Assembly: GCA_003339415.1 (NCBI GenBank)
Contig: PDHQ01000559.1
Coordinates: 1-15,958, forward strand
Length of the DNA stretch: 15,958 nt
Source: Ophiocordyceps camponoti-saundersi (nom. inval.)
Lineage: Eukaryota > Ascomycota > Sordariomycetes > Hypocreales > Ophiocordycipitaceae
Direction of reading: 5' to 3'
In this document: one piece after another, positions 10,576 through 15,958 of the stretch
How positions within the stretch are numbered: the first letter of the stretch is position 1
Layout: the number at the start of each line of letters is the position of its first letter
The notes under the pieces: generated by a model
What the model was told of the DNA's origin: nothing
What the model saw: the letters and a program-made list of their open reading frames with translations, nothing else
Database searches by the model: none
Made by a program: the position numbers and the translations under genes

Positions 10576-11102
10576 GTACTTAACTTTTAACGATATTTTA
10601 TAAAAATATAACTATCGTTAGTCTTTACTATATTATAAAGGCGAAAAGTTAGATATAAAAGACTAGGCGTAGGAAGCCGTAGGAGGCAGAGATAAATAAA
10701 GTAACAATGCTCTCTTCCTCGTAAAGAACGGTAGGTTATATAACGGGCTATCCGGAAAAGATATAAAAGGCCCTTTTCTTTCCTAAACTCTCCCCTCTTC
10801 TCTTCTTCCCTTCTTCTCCTCTCCTCCCCTCCTCTTCTTCTTCTCTTTAGGTAGGGCGAGGAGCGACGATAATAATAACGATAACTAAGGTAAGCGATAA
10901 CGTTATCTATAATATACGTAGCGGCGACCTTTATTAATAACCCTACTAACTTAGTTTTTTTATATAGTTATTTTTTTTTATTCTTTAATAAGTCCTTACG
11001 TTTCGTATAATAACTTTATACTTACCCTCTATCGCACGATATCCCCTAATAAGGCTTAGTAAGAATAGAAAGTAATAAAGATATCCGGTATTAGAGAAAA
11101 AC
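10576..11102 (+). repeat. Copia-associated LTR/leader repeat, right copy
   Basis: This is the second copy of 7179-7705, with the TATA-like tataaaag at 10762-10769 and a pyrimidine-rich tract at about 10772-10850. It also continues past the pyrimidine tract into the leader sequence. A simple 3' LTR would stop earlier, so a second tandem element, or its remnant, may begin here and share this LTR. Confidence 0.8.
10762..10769 (+). promoter_or_regulatory. TATA-like box, right copy
   Basis: It has the same tataaaag plus pyrimidine-tract arrangement as at 7365. It would have driven an element lying to the right. Confidence 0.35.
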
Positions 11103-12040
11103 TCTTTTAACTATTTACCCTTATAGTAAGTAAAAATAATAATATATACCGGATAAGAGGAGATACTAATATATAGTACGAAGGATAAGGAGAAGCGCCT
11201 AGCGGCGCTCCCTAGCGACGATATCCGAGTAAGGTCTCTAAATATAGTATCGTACCGAGATATTATAAAGCGTGTATTATAACGGCGCGGACGCTTACTA
11301 GTATATCTAATAGCGAGCCGCGCCCTAATATTATTAAGCTTATATAATATTTGCCGGAAAAACTCTAGCCTTTTTAAAGAATACTTTTTATTTAAGTCCG
11401 GTAAGTACGCGATATATATATTTCGTTTACGGGGAGCGCGGTATTATATAATTATAATTATAGCGGCGGCTACGGATTCGGTCGTAAATATAATTATAGT
11501 TACTTAGAATAAGGATAACGATAATATTAAACTTAGGGTTATAGATCGTGCGAAGTAAGTTAAGATTATTATAGCTATCCCGGGTATAATATAAGCGTTA
11601 AGAGATATATATAAACGTATATAGTTAACTTAATACTTCTAAGGTTAATCGAGGATAAGGATAACTAAAAGATATTAAAAAGGAGGAAAATAAAAGTTTG
11701 CTTTCGTATAATATAAATAGTATACGCTAAGTATAAATATAAGCGGGAAATATAAAGAAATAATCGTTATATAGCGATAACTAGAATAGTGCTACGGGGG
11801 TTATTAGAGAGTATAACGAGGTTATAATAATAGGAGGCTATAGTAAGCCCGAGCAGGCGTCTTTAGTTCCGATTAAGGAGAAGGGTAAGGAGACGTAGCT
11901 ATAATAGTTATAATAAGAAATATACGTAGAGATATCTAGCGCGCTTATTTCTTACGAATAATATTACTATATAAAGGAGCGTGCCGAAAAGTTACTTAAT
12001 AATATATATATAAATATAATATATATTTTAGACTTTAAAA

Positions 12041-12064
12041 TTTAAATATATATATATATTTAAA
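12041..12064. repeat. 24-bp perfect A/T palindrome
   Basis: The sequence runs tttaaa, then alternating at/ta, then tttaaa, and reads the same on both strands. It is all A and T and lies in a TA-rich tract, so it may be simple-sequence noise. Confidence 0.8.
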
Positions 12065-12175
12065 AGTGCGGGGAGTGCGTTTTAGAGTAGTAGATATATA
12101 TTAAGATTAAGGGTAAAATATATTACGATCTTATTATTAGAAGTTAATATTATAGAGACGTTTATATATTATATA

Positions 12176-12196
12176 ATATATATATATATATATATA
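12176..12196. repeat. TA microsatellite
   Basis: An alternating TA run of about 20 bases, directly preceded by related ATATAATATA sequence. Confidence 0.8.
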
Positions 12197-12267
12197 AGAT
12201 AGTAAGGATATATACCTTAAAGTAGCAAAATAATTATACTTAATTCGACCTTAAGATAATAATAATT

Positions 12268-12296
12268 AAAAAGGGGGGAGGAAAGGGGAGGGGGCA
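12268..12296 (+). other. Purine run (A5, G6, then G/A mix)
   Basis: Nearly 30 bases of uninterrupted purine, with G blocks of 4-6, before cagttta. It could be the polypurine tract of an LTR element or simply low complexity. No LTR pair was found to support the former. Confidence 0.6.
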
Positions 12297-12491
12297 GTTT
12301 ATAGTAGTTTACGCCCGCGGCCTTACTAATTATACCTTCGATAATATAATATTATATATATATAAAGGTAAGTTAGTCCTTAGGGTAGGGGTGGCCTAGG
12401 TAGCCTAGTAAGTATATTAGGTATAATAAGTATAGACTAAGTAAGATAAGTATAAAATATAGTAAAAATAAAAAAAAAAAAAAAAAAAAAA
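12290..12491 (+). repeat. SINE-like segment ending in a 21-A tail (speculative)
   Basis: A roughly 200-bp segment ends in an unbroken run of 21 A (12471-12491). Near its start tagtagtttacg (12302-12313) vaguely resembles a tRNA A box, and ttcga (12337-12341) matches the core of a B box at a tRNA-like spacing of about 30 bases. Such an arrangement is typical of tRNA-derived SINEs. The A-box match is poor and RIP has altered the sequence. Alternatives are a truncated LINE 3' end or a chance A run. Confidence 0.25.
12471..12491 (+). repeat. Poly(A) run, 21 bases
   Basis: An unbroken run of 21 A after agtaaaaata and before gtaagaataaagg. It is the longest A run in the window. Confidence 0.9.
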
Positions 12492-12639
12492 GTAAGAATA
12501 AAGGAAAATAAAAATATATACTATTATATAACTACGTAGATAATAACATAACGGCGTAGAATAAAAAAACTTATTAAGTACGAATTTTACGTTACTATTT
12601 TTTTTTTTCTTCTTTATTTTCTTATAAAATTTAGTGCGA

Positions 12640-15060
12640 GAACTATTTAATAGAAACGCTAACTACTAACTAAGAAAGAAAATAGAGGAGAATTCGATAT
12701 TAGGACTAGAGATATTAGCGGCTATATTATAAGTAATAAACTTCTTTAGGGGAGTAACGCTAAAAGCTAGATTCTTACCTCTTATCTTAAGATATTCGAT
12801 AAGCACGTAATCGGATTTATCGGGTATAAGTAATATTCTTAAGAAGGCAGAGAAAATAATTCCTATATTACTATAATTTAAGTAGCTAAGCTAGTTTAAG
12901 CTACGGCTATAGTAGCTAGATTAATACGAGCTATTATTAGATATACGCGAGGAAAAGGAGGTTAGAATATTAAACGGAGTAAAACCGTTTACCGATATTA
13001 TAAACTAGTAAATATACTATACGGACCTATTCGAGTTTCTAAAAAATACTAAGCGGTAAAACTAATACTCGTCGTTTAGCTTATAAGTATTAATAAGGAT
13101 TTTATAGAGAGGGCTTATAAATACTATATATCTTACGGATAACGCGCTAGAAATAATAGCTAAGTATAATAATAAGCACGATAATAGGATATTTCGAGGA
13201 AAAGTAAGATTCTCTGCTTATAGCTTTAAAAAGCGGCTCGGCGAGCACGAGCTTATCGGCGGACTAGTTAACTTTAGAGCGAAATTAAATAATAGGGGAT
13301 ATTACTAGGGCAGTTTTTTATAGGACTAGGGAACGTAAATACTTATATTATTCGACCTATAAAAGGAGGGGAGGGAGGAAAGGGCAAAACGTACGGTAGG
13401 GGCATAAAAAGAGATCCTATACTTATAAGGAAAGGGAGTAGCGTTCGACTACGTTATTATGCTATATACGAAATAAAAGGAAAAATAGGAATACGGCTAC
13501 CTTTTAATAATAATACTCTAGTATTAGAGTAGGGGATTTATCGGATATAAGCTAAACTGCGTTACCGAAATCGCCGGTATTAATATTTCGAGGATAGTAT
13601 AATATAAAGAGGTAAGATAGTTAATACCTAAGCTAAGACTCCTTATATAAGATTAGGTTATACCGGAGGCGGGAGAGAAGCCGATATATATAAGCGTAAT
13701 CGATATAGTTATATTAAGCCTATATAAGATAGCGGCTAATAAACTTAGTATTATAAGTTTAAAGAGATAGGGGGATATAAAGTACCTTTTTAAAGCTAAA
13801 GGATAGAGAACGGATAAGGGTTACGATAGGAGTAAGGGACTAATAATAATAGGAGGGATATGCCTATTCTATATGCCGCCCTCGTGCCGGGTATTCGAGA
13901 CGGATAGACTATTTACGCGTACGTAAATAGAAGGCGATAAAGCGGGACCGGGTAACTACTAAGGACCGGATAAAGGAGGCGAAATAATATAAAGCGAAGA
14001 ATATAGCATAGATATATAATAGGAGGAGATAGATAACGCGGGAAAAGATACCGGAGGAATAATATCTCTTATAGCTAGCTTTATAGATAAGGTTCTTACG
14101 AGTTCGGTAGGAAGCGAAGATAAGGTAAGAGGAAATAAGGAGGTCCGGCACTATCTTTAAGCTAACGTTTCCCTTTTTTTATAGGGAGGAGCGGAAAGGG
14201 AAGGCGTCGAAGGAGAGAGAGAGGGGATAATAGTAAGTATATCTTATAAAGGAGGAGTGTAAAATACTATACTAGGGGATATAGCAGAGAGGATAGGAGA
14301 GCTAAATATGTTAGAAATATCGGGTACGTAAGATAAGCGTAACGAAAATCTAAAAGATACGGAGGATACGCGTAAGGCTATACCGTAGAGGAGAGATTCG
14401 TAATAGGCTAATAAAGCTAAAAACGAAACCTGCGCCGTATTATTAACGGTAGGTCCGCGAAAGCGAAAAAGGAGGCCAGCTCGCCGTATTATAAAGACCG
14501 AGAAGAAGAGGAAAAGTACGAAGACTAAGAGGAAGAGGAAAAAGGTGCTTAGTTTAGAATAACCGAGATAACGCGAAGCAGAGGCTACGAATACGGAGGA
14601 AAATATAAACGAGGAAAAGGCGGCAGAGGCGGTAAATAAGATATCGGAATTTAGGGTATCGGGAATTAGGATATATACGAACTACGAGGACTAGACGGAG
14701 AAATGCCGTGCGGAAGGAAAAGGTATCTTAAAACTCGGCGAGGCTAGATTAAGTATAGTAGAGAGTAGAAGGAAGATCTATATAAAGAACGGGCACGGGC
14801 GGGACACGGTGCTAGAGTATATAGGAATAGGTATATTTATCTTAGCCTAACCGCCGGGTCTAATAGCAAGCGACGCGTAGAGGCAGATTAATATCGTAGT
14901 TAAAAAGTATTTAAGATAAGGGCTACTAGAGAGAAAGGGTAGAGCGGGGACGAGAGAGGAGCGTAAAATAGTAAGAAATAGGAAAAGGTAGAATATAGGG
15001 AATACTAAGTTAAGTAGTAAGGGGATATTAAGTTAGTAGAGATAACTATAAGGGAAGCGT
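12640..15060 (+). pseudogene. About 800-codon ghost protein of unknown family
   Basis: Frame 1 stays readable from about 12640 to 15060 with roughly 55 stops, all TAA or TAG and none TGA, and with no frameshift that I can detect. Stop-free blocks include 13141-13305, 14041-14157, 14581-14690 and 14695-14847. The N-terminal third reads as Leu/Ile-rich helices. About 13140-13880 is mixed, globular-looking sequence. About 14160-14420 is charged. At 14455-14550 there is a dense Lys/Arg segment that resembles a nuclear-localisation or nucleic-acid-binding stretch, followed by a Glu/Ala-rich patch and a compact C-terminal block at 14700-14930. There are very few Cys or His, so no zinc finger is evident, and I see no RT, integrase or transposase signature. 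The start is unknown because ATG codons are mutated. Around 13890-14180 another plus frame is also fairly open. It could be a transposon structural protein, a non-catalytic element protein or a multicopy host gene. Confidence 0.5.
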
Positions 15061-15183
15061 GCTAAGTAATATAAAAAAAATATTCGGTTCCGATCTAGCA
15101 AGAGTAGGTATTTATAAGAGAGGGGGAGAGAGAGAAAGGATATTTTTTTTTTCTTACGGATTTATTAAATAGTATATAATTCC
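15061..15183. other. Junction between two ghost frames
   Basis: Stops are denser here and there is a T run at about 15143-15152. It separates the 12640-15060 frame from the stop-poor frame that follows. Both are in frame 1, so they might be one long protein, or two unrelated units that share a frame by chance. Confidence 0.4.
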
Positions 15184-15222
15184 TATCTACTCTTACCGCT
15201 ATCGCTCCGTTAAAAGGAGAAA

Positions 15223-15268
15223 TATCGTTATTTTATATATAGAGAATTACTATCTAGCTTATACCCGC
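15223..15268 (+). repeat. Dispersed repeat, right copy
   Basis: Counterpart of 2942-2980, sharing tatcgtt and tatagagaattactatc. It falls inside the stop-poor ghost frame, so the two loci may be fragments of one repeat family. Confidence 0.55.
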
Positions 15269-15320
15269 GCGAGCGAAAGTAGATAGACTTAGACCTCTAT
15301 ATCCCCTTTAGTAAAGTGAT

Positions 15321-15425
15321 AAGACTTATACCTCCCTACCCTTTTAATTATCCTCGGTTAAGTTATAAGATAATAAAACTTAGACTTCCCTATCTTTTAG
15401 TTCTTCCTCGGTTAAGTTATAAAGA
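15321..15425 (+). repeat. 64-bp-period direct repeat, two units plus a partial one
   Basis: aagacttatacctccctacc (from 15321) and aaacttagacttccctatct (from about 15377) lead into tcctcggttaagttata, present at 15351 and again at 15415, giving a period of 64 at the right end. A third partial copy, agacttagacctc, starts at about 15286. Copies differ mostly by transitions and small indels. The period is not a multiple of three. Confidence 0.7.
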
Positions 15426-15958
15426 GTTCCGTATTTACGTATTTAGAAATATAGTAGCAGATTGCGGGCGACCGCGAGAGGGTCTTTAATCTTTATTATT
15501 TTATTATTACTAGTTAGTATAAATCGTTACTTTACGATATAAGCAGGGTAATTATATATTTAATACGCTCCGTAAGCGCCTAAACCTGCTTAATAAAGTC
15601 GTAGACTTCTATTTTAATTATAAGAAGCGTATTGTAGACCTATTTTATTTAGTCTATAATATAAATAAGATAACGCCCTATATATACGTATCGGGCGTAC
15701 TTAATATAGACGACTTCTGCTTAAACCGTAGTAAGCGTGTGGATAAACTACTATATCCGATTTATAATATAAATAGAACGATAGCGGAGGTCCGCGGATT
15801 AGGCACGTAACTCGTTAGAGATTTGTTTTCGAAAATCGATAATTTAAAAAGATATATTTTAATATTTTTTTTTATATATTCTTTATAATAGAGTAATACT
15901 AGCGGAATAAGATACCTTTTCGAAATAGAACTTATAGGTAATAATAAGAGAGAGGGGG

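Larger units (their letters stand above)
7179..10960 (+). mobile_element. Ty1/Copia LTR-retrotransposon relic, internally deleted
   Basis: Reading left to right: a promoter/leader repeat (7179-7705), integrase C-terminus, reverse transcriptase and RNase H on the plus strand (7690-10342), a purine-rich stretch aggggcgg just before a TG at 10386 where a 3' LTR would start, then a second promoter/leader repeat from 10576. The domain order integrase, reverse transcriptase, RNase H is the Copia order, not the Gypsy one. Gag, protease and the integrase catalytic core are missing between the leader and the integrase C-terminus, so the 5' half is deleted. The upstream repeat also lacks the counterpart of 10386-10575. 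Element boundaries are approximate. Confidence 0.8.
11103..12267 (+). other. Decayed tract, possibly the 5' internal region of a second Copia copy
   Basis: It lies where the gag region of a tandem element would be. In frame 2 a stop-free stretch of about 43 codons begins at 11216. A second partly open stretch near 11420-11510 is rich in Tyr, Asn, Ser and Gly. Elsewhere stops are dense, and I cannot identify gag motifs such as a CCHC knuckle. Beyond 11990 the sequence becomes TA-rich, with a perfect 24-bp palindrome at 12041-12064 and a TA microsatellite at about 12176-12196. Gag is a guess from position only. Confidence 0.3.
15184..15885 (+). pseudogene. Stop-poor ghost frame, unknown family
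   Basis: In frame 1 only six stops occur in 234 codons (15211, 15283, 15487, 15511, 15520 and 15808), all TAA or TAG. Two long stop-free runs stand out: 15286-15486 (67 codons) and 15523-15807 (95 codons), followed by a further run ending with TAA at 15886. The 95-codon run has an ordinary mix of hydrophobic, basic and Asn/Asp residues and keeps one TGC Cys and one GTG Val. No ATG is available at its head. The first run covers the 64-bp direct repeats at 15321-15425. Composition is less AT-extreme than elsewhere. I do not recognise the product. It could be the least damaged remnant of a repeat, or an exon of a gene whose other exons lie beyond the window. Confidence 0.35.

Noticed and set aside
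12302..12341. tRNA gene
   Set aside because: Only a TTCGA core and a poor A-box resemblance are visible. I could not form a cloverleaf with an acceptor stem.
13909..14151. Minus-strand open frame of 80 codons
   Set aside because: Antisense to a purine-rich part of the 12640-15060 ghost frame. It reads as Leu/Tyr/Ile-rich sequence typical of such shadows.
2942..15268. LTR pair of one 12-kb element
   Set aside because: The shared segment is only about 40 bp, lacks TG/CA-type ends and sits inside a ghost frame on the right. The Copia element and other repeats in between do not form one element.
1443..15425. CRISPR array
   Set aside because: The direct repeats are two-copy tandem duplications without regular spacers, and the sequence context is fungal.
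661..15885. Alternative genetic code with TAA/TAG read as Gln
   Set aside because: All ghost frames lack TGA and are full of TAA/TAG, which mimics a ciliate-type code. But TG and CA are also missing from non-coding parts and ATG is nearly absent, so RIP explains it better.

Overview
The window looks like a repeat graveyard from a filamentous ascomycete (Pezizomycotina), mutated to exhaustion by repeat-induced point mutation (RIP). The dinucleotides CpA and TpG are almost absent, TpA is everywhere and CpG is kept. For example, 8942-9184 has no CA and no TG but many CG. I found no intact gene. What can be recognised are 'ghost' reading frames: long stretches that hold one frame for hundreds of codons and are broken only by TAA and TAG, as expected when CAA, CAG and TGG codons are hit. 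The genus cannot be told from this window.

Layout. 1-121: T-rich tract and a 26-C run. 122-660: no gene, with a small GC-richer hairpin cluster at 357-450. 661-2400: plus-strand ghost frame of unknown family with an in-frame 123-bp tandem duplication. 2400-3440: AT-rich decay with a 14-C run. 3440-3990: possible minus-strand ghost frame. 4300-7096: two diverged tandem copies of a 1.44-kb unit of unknown nature. 7179-11102: Ty1/Copia LTR-retrotransposon relic (integrase C-terminus, reverse transcriptase, RNase H), flanked by two copies of a 0.5-kb promoter/leader repeat. 11103-12270: decayed tract, perhaps the start of a second tandem Copia copy. 12270-12491: purine run and a SINE-like segment ending in A21. 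12640-15060: about 800 codons in one plus-strand frame, unknown protein with a strongly basic segment. 15184-15885: another plus-strand frame, unusually poor in stops.

How it fits together. Only the Copia element can be named with confidence. The other ghost frames are probably proteins of further repeat families, since RIP acts on duplicated DNA. Where two copies of a sequence lie in the window, they differ mainly by CG/TA doublets, so RIP can be watched in progress. The few surviving CpA sites sit mostly in GCA or CACG context, which may record the target preference of this species' RIP machinery.
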